Shown: piece after piece, positions 7,466-12,823 of the stretch | Layout of the letters: each line of letters opens with the position of its first letter | How positions within the stretch are numbered: position 1 is the stretch's first letter | Assembly (NCBI GenBank): GCA_019038735.1 | Contig: JAHOYW010000002.1 | Location: 1-12,823, forward strand | Length of the DNA stretch: 12,823 nucleotides | Direction: 5' to 3' | Source of the DNA: Victivallales bacterium | GTDB taxonomy: Bacteria > Verrucomicrobiota > Lentisphaeria > Victivallales > Victivallaceae | Program-made: the position numbers and the translations under genes | The notes under the pieces: generated by a model | Database searches by the model: none | Seen by the model: only the letters and a program-made list of their open reading frames with translations | Told to the model about the DNA's origin: nothing

Positions 7466-7493
7466 ATTTAACCCCAAAAATAGACATTGTCAA
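7466..7493 (-). promoter_or_regulatory. Candidate sigma70-type promoter ahead of gcvH
   Basis: On the minus strand a perfect TTGACA (7493-7488) is followed after 16 bases by TTAAAT (7471-7466), four of six matches to TATAAT. It lies in the longest gap inside the gcv set, about 50 bases upstream of the gcvH start. The -35 box is inside short inverted arms AGAC/GTCT (minus AGACTTGACAATGTCT, about 7482-7497), which could mark an operator. It would allow gcvH-PA-PB to be expressed apart from gcvT. Consensus only. Confidence 0.4.
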
Positions 7494-7509
7494 GTCTTAA
7501 AACAAAAAC

Positions 7510-8625
7510 TTATAATTTTTTTCTTACTGTCCCCTCTTTATAGAATGGTAAGTCGCTGATTTTTCCTGTGATTGTGGAACGTCCGGCACTCAATTGTACT
7601 TCGTCGCCAATATCCAGACTTTTCCCGCTTTCGATATAAGCCATCGCAATGGCGGCACCAAGCGAAGGTGCAAAAGCACCGGAAGTAACAATACCAATCT
7701 TTGTGCCGGAAGCGTCAAGAACATCAGCGCCAGCGCGGGCAGCACGTCTTCCTTCCAAAGTAATTGCGATTAATTTATTTTCGACCGGAAGCGCTTTGAG
7801 AGCCGCTTTGCCGGTGAATTCGCGTTCCGGGAAATCATCTAATTTAAGCATCGGCGCGTATCCCGCGTCCAATGGAGTGTAGTCTTCGGTCAGTTCATGA
7901 CCATAAAGTGCATAACCGCACTCAAGGCGCAAAGTATCACGAGCTCCAAGACCAATCGGCTTGATGCCATCGAATGAAAGGAGATAGTTCCACATGTCAG
8001 CAGCTTTATCAGCATCAAAATACAGTTCAAAGCCAAGTTCTCCGGTGTAACCTGTGCGGCTCAATAACACTGGAATATCATTAATTACAGCTTCGGTCCA
8101 GTTGAAGTAATTAGGCAGGTCAGCGATTTTCAAACCGGCTTTAGCGAGAATGTCCGCCGCGAGCGGTCCCTGCAAATCAAGCTTGGCGGTTAAATCTGAA
8201 ACATCCTCAAAAACGACATCTTCAGGCAGTTGCGATTGTATCATCTCAGAATCAGCGGCTCTAGTACCGGCGTTGACTACAATAAAAAAATCTTCTTCAG
8301 CTAAACGATAAACAATTAGATCATCCATCACTTTACCGGCTTTATTGAGGAGAAAATTATAACGACAAAGACCAACACGCTGATTAAAGACCGGACGGGC
8401 AAAAATCGTGTCCAGAGCTTCAAGCGCGGCTTTTCCACTTATGCGGAATTCCCCCATGTGGCAAATATCAAACAAGCCGACTTTTTCGCGGGTATGTTTG
8501 TGTTCCGCTAAAATCCCGTCGCTATACTGCACCGGCATATTCCAGCCGGAAAAATCTACCATTTTAGCACCAGCAAGCTTATGACATTCCGCCAGTGGAG
8601 TGTTTTTTATTTCAAGATCAGACAT
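7510..8625 (-). CDS. gcvT: Aminomethyltransferase, glycine cleavage system T protein
   Basis: This 371-residue protein transfers the methylene carbon from aminomethyl-GcvH to tetrahydrofolate, releasing ammonia. The folate-binding GCV_T domain spans about residues 8-260 and the C-terminal barrel about 280-365. Family blocks are MVDFSGWNMPVQYSDGI (22-38), LFDICHMGEF (51-60; the fifth position is Cys where Ser is more usual), GKVMDDLIVYR (97-107, with the Asp pair that includes the catalytic aspartate) and SRTGYTGELGFELYF (around 190-203). AGGAG at 8636-8640 lies 10 bases before the ATG. It opens the gcv set after a 112-base spacer from maf, so a new transcription unit could begin here. No truncation is seen. 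Confidence 0.97.
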   Translation of the reverse strand: MSDLEIKNTPLAECHKLAGAKMVDFSGWNMPVQYSDGILAEHKHTREKVGLFDICHMGEFRISGKAALEALDTIFARPVFNQRVGLCRYNFLLNKAGKVMDDLIVYRLAEEDFFIVVNAGTRAADSEMIQSQLPEDVVFEDVSDLTAKLDLQGPLAADILAKAGLKIADLPNYFNWTEAVINDIPVLLSRTGYTGELGFELYFDADKAADMWNYLLSFDGIKPIGLGARDTLRLECGYALYGHELTEDYTPLDAGYAPMLKLDDFPEREFTGKAALKALPVENKLIAITLEGRRAARAGADVLDASGTKIGIVTSGAFAPSLGAAIAMAYIESGKSLDIGDEVQLSAGRSTITGKISDLPFYKEGTVRKKL

Positions 8626-8666
8626 GCCGAATCGTCTCCTTTGTTTATTTTAATAAAAACGTGTTT

Positions 8667-8694
8667 AATTTAGTAAACTTAAAAGTAATGTAAA
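8667..8694 (-). promoter_or_regulatory. Weak candidate promoter ahead of gcvT
   Basis: In the 112-base A+T-rich spacer between maf and gcvT (8626-8737), minus-strand TTTACA (8694-8689) is followed after 16 bases by TAAATT (8672-8667), four of six matches to TATAAT. The -10 overlaps a small inverted repeat GTTTA/TAAAC (8663-8678). In A+T-rich DNA such matches arise easily. The spacer is too short and too poor in G for a glycine riboswitch. Confidence 0.28.
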
Positions 8695-8737
8695 TAATTA
8701 ATAATTCTACAAATAAAGCAAAAAAATAACTCTTTTT

Positions 8738-9307
8738 TTACTCTGTATAGATATTGACTGCATCCAGAGCTTCTCTCAATGCTTCGCATGGAAGACCTAT
8801 TACATTATCCAGCGAACCTTCGATGAAATCAATTAGCATTTCACCGTGTTCTTGAATAGCATAAGCACCTGCTTTGTCTAAAACCTCTACTAAAGAAAGA
8901 TATTCATCAACCACATCAGCAGTGAAAGCCTTAAAATGAACTTTGGTACGAACCGCGAAAGTACTGTTGGTCTTTGTGCTCAGAGATTGCAGACTTACCG
9001 CGCTTACAACAAAATGACTGGCATTGGAAAGTTTGAGTAGGATATTTTTGGCATCACTAAGGTTTTTGGGTTTGCCAATAATTTTATGTTGATACTCTAT
9101 TACAGTATCGGCACCAATCACTAGGGAATCAGGATATTTTTTAGCGATATCCTGTGCCTTGCGCAGGGCGTTTGTTGTAGCGACTTCAGTATAATGAATT
9201 TCGTTGCTGAGCTCTGTAACAGAAGATGGGACTTGGATAAAATCCAGTCCCATCTTGTTTAATAAAAGCTTACGCCGTTCAGAATTAGATGCTAAAATAA
9301 TCTGCAT
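8738..9307 (-). CDS. maf: Maf-family nucleoside triphosphate pyrophosphatase
   Basis: This 189-residue protein has normal Maf length. Members hydrolyse non-canonical or m5-modified nucleoside triphosphates (dTTP/UTP or 7-methyl-GTP, depending on subgroup) to the monophosphate in the cytoplasm, and have been linked to septum control in Bacillus. Seen here: the start block ILASNSERRKLLL (4-16), VIGADTVIE (63-71, with the conserved Asp at 67), GKPKNLSDAKNIL (around 77-89), and DKAGAYAIQEHG plus NVIGLPCEAL near the C-terminus. The first block has NSER where SPRR is usual. The ATG is only 4 bases after the stop of the AmaP-like gene, and no Shine-Dalgarno sequence is visible, so translation probably depends on coupling. 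The subgroup (YhdE-like or YceF-like) was not assigned. Confidence 0.94.
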   Translation of the reverse strand: MQIILASNSERRKLLLNKMGLDFIQVPSSVTELSNEIHYTEVATTNALRKAQDIAKKYPDSLVIGADTVIEYQHKIIGKPKNLSDAKNILLKLSNASHFVVSAVSLQSLSTKTNSTFAVRTKVHFKAFTADVVDEYLSLVEVLDKAGAYAIQEHGEMLIDFIEGSLDNVIGLPCEALREALDAVNIYTE

Positions 9308-9311
9308 CGAA

Positions 9312-9929
9312 CTATTTTTTTGCTTTAGAGTCTGTAACAGCTTTCTTTTTGTCAGCCGGAGCTTTTTCTTCTTTTTTCGTTTCTGCTGTTGTCATAGAAC
9401 CAACAGAAATTGCCGCGGTTTTACGAGTATCCAAGACTGCGTCTATTTTTTGTGTATTCAAAAGATCGGCTTCTTGTAATTGAATGTGGCGCAAATGTAA
9501 ATGTACTTTTTTGATATTCTTAATACCGAAAAGAGCATTAAGAGATTCAATAACCCGTAATTTAAATTTTGCGGCATGATCAGGCAGCCCGCCTTTTGAG
9601 GCATCGAAATCTAAATAGACTTCAAGGAATGGTTTGTTTCCATAGCGGAATAGATTTACTTTGTTGATTGTCAGCGCGCTGAATTCTTTCTCCAGGGCTT
9701 TAATCACCGCCATAATCGCGGAACAAGAAATAAAGGCATTACCGTTATCAGCATTTATGCTAATAGTGTGACATCTTTTTTTCCGAAAAATAATCTTCAA
9801 TATAATGCGAATTATAAACAGACCAAGTAAGGTCAATCCCACAACGACGAGCGCAAAGAAATAACCTGAATTGAAATCATTAACCGGTATATTCATAGAG
9901 GTCAACATATCTTTTAGAAAATTTATCAT
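9312..9929 (-). CDS. AmaP-like membrane anchor for the Asp23-family protein
   Basis: This 205-residue protein has one strong membrane helix at about residues 22-48 followed by a basic RKKR stop-transfer cluster. A cytoplasmic region (about 57-147) has the strand-helix-strand pattern of an Asp23/Gls24 fold: an ISCSAIMAVIKALEKEF helix, a FLEVYLDFDA strand, and a helix leading to VHLHLR. A Lys/Ala/Glu-rich tail (about 175-205) is probably disordered. In Staphylococcus, AmaP holds Asp23 at the membrane, and here the gene directly follows an Asp23-family gene (42-base gap). The identification rests on this layout and neighbour, since sequence conservation is low. Classical AmaP often has two N-terminal helices; I see one clear helix. 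A GGTGGG purine run before the ATG can serve as ribosome-binding site. The following maf start is 4 bases away. Confidence 0.62.
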   Translation of the reverse strand: MINFLKDMLTSMNIPVNDFNSGYFFALVVVGLTLLGLFIIRIILKIIFRKKRCHTISINADNGNAFISCSAIMAVIKALEKEFSALTINKVNLFRYGNKPFLEVYLDFDASKGGLPDHAAKFKLRVIESLNALFGIKNIKKVHLHLRHIQLQEADLLNTQKIDAVLDTRKTAAISVGSMTTAETKKEEKAPADKKKAVTDSKAKK

Positions 9930-9971
9930 TTTCCCACCTTCCTGTTTTTAGTTTTAAATTAAAAACCTAGC

Positions 9972-10421
9972 TTATTTTGCGACTTCTTCCACCTCTGCTG
10001 ATTCAGGTACCGGAGCTTCTTCGATTTCCTGAATTATGACATTAACACTGGTCGCAGTCATGCCGGTAACCTTTTCAACTTCTTCAATAATTACAGATTG
10101 GACTTGTGCCGCGATTTCCGGTACGTTGTATCCGAAAATAAGGTTAACTTTGATTTCAATAGCTACTTTGTCTTCGTCTATTTCAATTGCAATCGCACGG
10201 TCATGAATTTTACGGCTACCGACGATTTCCGCGATGTTGTCAACGAAAGAACTTCCTGATAATCTGGAGATGCCGTCTATTGATAATGCGGCACGACGAA
10301 CGATTGACGATATCACGTTTCCGTGAATTTTTACAAGACCAAGCTCGTTACTTTTTTCACAAGATGCTGCTTCTTTAACGGCGGTACTGACTTTTTCCTG
10401 CTTTGAAACTGTCTGTTTCAT
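9972..10421 (-). CDS. Asp23/Gls24-family envelope stress protein
   Basis: This 149-residue cytoplasmic protein is of the Asp23/Gls24 (DUF322) family. The core (about 25-135) shows GLVKIHGNVISSIVRRAALS, then a DGISRLSG block, KVAIEIKVNLIFGYNVPEIA and a final TATSVNVIIQEI strand; the GxxxIxxxVxxxIAxxAxxxxxGV-like pattern is typical. The tail is acidic. In Bacillus the homologue yqhY lies beside accB-accC and affects acetyl-CoA carboxylase activity; in Staphylococcus Asp23 coats the membrane through AmaP. Both contexts occur here: accC is upstream and an AmaP-like gene downstream. The frame extends to a TTG at 10425-10427, but AGGAG at 10430-10434 is only 2 bases from it and 8 bases from the ATG at 10419-10421, so the ATG is chosen. 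Confidence 0.88.
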   Translation of the reverse strand: MKQTVSKQEKVSTAVKEAASCEKSNELGLVKIHGNVISSIVRRAALSIDGISRLSGSSFVDNIAEIVGSRKIHDRAIAIEIDEDKVAIEIKVNLIFGYNVPEIAAQVQSVIIEEVEKVTGMTATSVNVIIQEIEEAPVPESAEVEEVAK

Positions 10422-10429
10422 AATCAATT

Positions 10430-10434
10430 CTCCT
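10430..10434 (-). promoter_or_regulatory. Ribosome-binding site that decides the Asp23-family start
   Basis: AGGAG on the minus strand lies 2 bases from an upstream in-frame TTG and 8 bases from the ATG at 10419-10421. The spacing favours the ATG. Confidence 0.65.
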
Positions 10435-10470
10435 GTTTTAACATTTTATTACAAACTTATGATAAGGAAA

Positions 10471-11820
10471 TTACTTAATTTTTTCATCAATCATTTTTTC
10501 TAAAAATCCGGTATCAAATTTTCCCTGTATGAAATCTTTTTTATTAATAACTTCAAGCGTAAATGGGATGGTAGTATGAACACCTTCGACAATAAATTCT
10601 TCGAGCGCGCGACGACATCTTTCAAGAGCTTGTTTGCGGTCTTTGCCGTAAACAATCAATTTTCCGATCATGCTGTCGTAATAAGGAGGAATTACATAGC
10701 CTGTGTAAGCATGCGAATCTATCCGTACTCCAAGTCCGCCTGCTGGAATAAATAAATCAATTTTACCAGGGCTGGGCGTGAAATTTGTTGCCGGATTTTC
10801 AGCATTAATACGACATTCGATAGCATGTCCGGTGATTGTGACATCTTTTTGGGTAAAGGATAGTTTTTTACCTGTAGCGACGCTAATTTGCTCTTTAATC
10901 AAGTCAACGCCGGTAACTTCTTCAGTCACACAATGTTCAACCTGAATACGGGTATTCATTTCCATGAAATAGAATTCACCATTAGAAAAAAGGAATTCAA
11001 TGGTACCGGCATTGTTATATTTCGCGGCTTTCGCGGCTTTAACAGCGGCACGTCCCATTTTATCCCGCAATTTTTCATTAATCGCCGGAGACGGAGCTTC
11101 TTCAATAAGCTTCTGCTGGCGACGTTGTATCGAACAGTCACGTTCTCCGAGATGAACAACGTTACCATGATTATCAGCAATGATTTGAACTTCAATATGC
11201 TTAGGATTAACCAGAAATTTTTCCATATAAACAGCACCGTTCCCGAAAGAGTTTTCCGCTTCCGTCCGAGCCGCATGGTATCCTTGAATCAGGCTGGCGT
11301 CATTGTGAGCGATACGCATGCCGCGTCCGCCACCGCCGGCTGTCGCCTTGATGATAACCGGATATTTTAATTTGTGTGCTATTTTTATAGCGTCTTTTTC
11401 ATGATGAATAAGACCATCACTGCCGGGAGTGATAGGAACGCCAGCGGCTTTCATAGTATCACGGGCATTAGCTTTGTCGCCAAGCGCGCGCATTGCTTCC
11501 GGGGTCGGACCAATGAATGTGATCTTGCAGTCTCTGCATACTTCCGCAAAGTGAGCATTTTCAGCCAGAAAGCCATATCCCGGATGAATAGCGTCAACAT
11601 CACATATTTCAGCAACACTGATAATTCTGTCTATCAGAAGATAACTTAGTAACGGTTGTGGTGGTCCGATACACACGGCTTCGTCCGCCAACCTTACAGG
11701 GAGAGAATCTTTATCCCCTTCCGAGTAAACAACAACTGTTTTGATGCCAAGTTCGCGACATGCGCGAATTATACGCAGAGCTATTTCTCCACGATTAGCA
11801 ATAAGTATTTTATTAAACAT
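10471..11820 (-). CDS. accC: Biotin carboxylase subunit of acetyl-CoA carboxylase
   Basis: This subunit carboxylates the biotin on BCCP using ATP and bicarbonate, the first half-reaction of acetyl-CoA carboxylase in fatty acid synthesis. It has 449 residues, as usual. Domains in order are the N-terminal biotin carboxylase domain (about 1-115; [16 protein letters not shown] and [15 protein letters not shown]), the ATP-grasp domain (about 115-325; [12 protein letters not shown] at 158-169, [12 protein letters not shown] at 226-237, [10 protein letters not shown] at 287-296) and the C-terminal domain (about 335-445). Catalytic residues line up with E. coli AccC one position lower: K237, E287, N289, R291 and E295. 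A ribosome-binding site, AGGAAAG, precedes the ATG. The gap after accB is 19 bases. It lacks a fused carrier domain, consistent with the separate accB gene. Confidence 0.98.
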   Translation of the reverse strand: MFNKILIANRGEIALRIIRACRELGIKTVVVYSEGDKDSLPVRLADEAVCIGPPQPLLSYLLIDRIISVAEICDVDAIHPGYGFLAENAHFAEVCRDCKITFIGPTPEAMRALGDKANARDTMKAAGVPITPGSDGLIHHEKDAIKIAHKLKYPVIIKATAGGGGRGMRIAHNDASLIQGYHAARTEAENSFGNGAVYMEKFLVNPKHIEVQIIADNHGNVVHLGERDCSIQRRQQKLIEEAPSPAINEKLRDKMGRAAVKAAKAAKYNNAGTIEFLFSNGEFYFMEMNTRIQVEHCVTEEVTGVDLIKEQISVATGKKLSFTQKDVTITGHAIECRINAENPATNFTPSPGKIDLFIPAGGLGVRIDSHAYTGYVIPPYYDSMIGKLIVYGKDRKQALERCRRALEEFIVEGVHTTIPFTLEVINKKDFIQGKFDTGFLEKMIDEKIK

Positions 11821-11839
11821 AATTCACTTTCCTGTTGAT

Positions 11840-12283
11840 TTATTCAATAACAAAAAGAGCTTGTCCATATTCTACAGGAGTGGAATTATCGACTAAGATT
11901 TCCTTGATAATACCAGCTTTTTCAGCTTTGATTTCATTCATCACCTTCATTGCTTCAACGATACAGACGACAGTATCAACTGTTACTTTATCGCCAACGC
12001 TGACAAAAATTGGAGTTTCAGGAGATGGAGAAGAATAGAACGTTCCAACGATAGGAGAGTCAATTGTGTTTTTAGGTTCTGCTGACTCTGCCGGCGCGGC
12101 GGCTGGAGCAACTGGCGCGGCGGCTGGAGCAACTGGCGCGGCGGCTGGCATTGTTGTAAAAACTTGAGTTTTGTCATTCCCGCGTTTAATGCAGAGATTA
12201 TACTCTTCCGCTTCAATTTTAAATTCTGTCAAATCATTGTCTGACATCATTTTGACGATTGTTTTGATTTCTTCAATTTTCAT
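11840..12283 (-). CDS. accB: Biotin carboxyl carrier protein of acetyl-CoA carboxylase
   Basis: This 147-residue BCCP carries biotin between biotin carboxylase and carboxyltransferase. The biotin motif EAMKVMNEIKA is intact, with the modified lysine at K113. The C-terminal biotinyl domain spans about 74-147 (SPIVGTFYSSPSPE, then VGDKV). An N-terminal helix-rich segment (1-40) is followed by a flexible Ala/Pro linker (about 46-70). Part of that linker is encoded by a 21-base tandem repeat (APAAAPV units). AAGGA lies about 9 bases before the ATG. It is directly followed by accC, the usual arrangement, and is 27 bases after aroQ. The proteins needed for the full enzyme, AccA and AccD, are not in the window. 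Confidence 0.97.
   Translation of the reverse strand: MKIEEIKTIVKMMSDNDLTEFKIEAEEYNLCIKRGNDKTQVFTTMPAAAPVAPAAAPVAPAAAPAESAEPKNTIDSPIVGTFYSSPSPETPIFVSVGDKVTVDTVVCIVEAMKVMNEIKAEKAGIIKEILVDNSTPVEYGQALFVIE
12093..12148. repeat. 21-base perfect tandem repeat in the accB linker
   Basis: The unit ggcgcggcggctggagcaact occurs at 12093-12113 and 12114-12134, with a third partial copy of 14 bases to 12148. No mismatch separates the copies. The unit keeps the frame and encodes a 7-residue Ala/Pro unit of the BCCP linker. Its G+C content is much higher than its surroundings. Exact identity at synonymous positions points to recent duplication or slippage. Confidence 0.85.
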
Positions 12284-12310
12284 AAGAAAATATCCTTATC
12301 TGTTTATATT

Positions 12311-12754
12311 TTATACTACTGTGTTATGTGATTTTACCAAAGAGCGTAATGCCCACTCGTAGCCATCAACTCCCAATCCGGCAATCGTCGCGATGCAGGC
12401 GGGAGCGGTTAAGGATTCACTGCGAAATTCTTCACGAGCTCCGATATTACTTATATGCACCTCTACCGCGGGCAAATCGACTGCTTTTAAAGCATCGTGG
12501 ATTGCTACGCTGGTATGAGTATAAGCGGCAGGATTTATAATGATAGCATCAATGCCATCTTCTGTTGCATTACCAATCTTATCCACGATATTTCCCTCGT
12601 GGTTTGACTGATAACAAAGCAAATCAACTTCCAAAGCAAGAGCTACTTTCTTTAAATCGCTCTGGAGCTCATCTAAAGTAAGTTTTCCATATATTTCCGG
12701 CTCCCGTTTTCCGAGGAGCTGCATGTTAGGACCATTTATTAATAGAATCTTCAT
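12311..12754 (-). CDS. aroQ: Type II 3-dehydroquinate dehydratase
   Basis: It catalyses the third step of the shikimate pathway (3-dehydroquinate to 3-dehydroshikimate) as a cytoplasmic dodecamer in known members. It has 147 residues, as usual. Seen here: INGPNMQLLGKREPEIYG (6-23; usually NLNLLG, here NMQLLG) with active-site R17 and Y22; QSNHEGNIVDKI (49-60); NPAAYTHTSVAIHDA (74-88) and VEVHISNI (97-104) with the catalytic His at 100. The ATG is clear from this conserved N-terminus, but the nearest AGGAG (12770-12774) is 15 bases upstream, an unusually long spacing. It is the first gene of the visible operon; 69 A+T-rich bases remain to the window edge, with no clear promoter. Confidence 0.97.
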   Translation of the reverse strand: MKILLINGPNMQLLGKREPEIYGKLTLDELQSDLKKVALALEVDLLCYQSNHEGNIVDKIGNATEDGIDAIIINPAAYTHTSVAIHDALKAVDLPAVEVHISNIGAREEFRSESLTAPACIATIAGLGVDGYEWALRSLVKSHNTVV

Positions 12755-12823
12755 AGCAGTTAATATAGACTCCTTTTTGGGTTTTTACCAGTTTTCAAAT
12801 CAATAATTTTTTTTAATTTATAT
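12755..12823 (-). other. A+T-rich upstream region of aroQ at the window edge
   Basis: These 69 bases hold the distant AGGAG (12770-12774) and long A/T runs. I see no hairpin, no convincing promoter pair and no part of another gene. Whether the operon continues upstream cannot be told. Confidence 0.4.

Noticed and set aside
8626..8737. Glycine riboswitch ahead of gcvT
   Set aside because: The spacer is short, nearly all A/T and lacks G-rich conserved blocks or strong stems.
10956..11276. 106-codon minus-strand frame inside accC
   Set aside because: It is an out-of-frame reading of accC, which has full-length conserved protein signal.
10888..11370. 160-codon open frame on the plus strand
   Set aside because: It lies wholly antisense to accC, whose family motifs are intact across the same bases; no ribosome-binding site and an odd composition.

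Overview
The window is a compact stretch of bacterial chromosome. It is moderately AT-rich, with strongly A+T-rich gaps, and every convincing gene lies on the minus strand, so transcription runs from high to low coordinates. Thirteen protein genes are supported; one is cut off by the left edge. I found no rRNA, tRNA, CRISPR array, transposase or phage gene, and no gene-free stretch longer than about 140 bases.

Region 1 (12754 down to 8738) is a probable housekeeping operon: type II 3-dehydroquinate dehydratase (aroQ), biotin carboxyl carrier protein (accB), biotin carboxylase (accC), an Asp23/Gls24-family protein, a membrane-anchored AmaP-like protein and a Maf-family nucleotide pyrophosphatase. 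Gaps are 4 to 43 bases. The two acc products form the biotin-carboxylation half of acetyl-CoA carboxylase; accA and accD are not here.

Region 2 (8625 down to 4238) is a full set of the three glycine-cleavage proteins specific to the system, in the order gcvT, gcvH, gcvPA, gcvPB. The P protein is split into two subunits whose genes overlap by four bases. The shared L protein (dihydrolipoamide dehydrogenase) is absent. I saw no glycine riboswitch; candidate promoters precede gcvT and gcvH.

Region 3 (4237 down to 3083) holds one EamA/DMT-family transporter gene between two structured spacers. The upstream spacer carries a pair of inverted GTAG-headed hairpins resembling REP/BIME elements. The downstream spacer carries an A+T-rich inverted repeat.

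Region 4 (3082 to 1) is the start of a Tad/Flp-type pilus or secretion accessory cluster. It contains two TadE-like pseudopilin candidates with a G|xxxxE processing motif, flanking a large 619-residue TadG-like protein. No Tad ATPase, secretin or prepilin peptidase gene falls in the window.

Taxonomy is not settled by the sequence. The order aroQ, accB, accC, asp23, amaP and the split gcvP recall Firmicutes, but no sporulation genes or nusB occur where many Firmicutes carry them. An uncultured lineage such as a PVC-group (Lentisphaerota-like) bacterium is an equally open guess. No obviously new multi-gene system is visible. The most notable non-coding signal is the hairpin pair at 4150-4229, and the least explained protein is the 619-residue TadG-like product.
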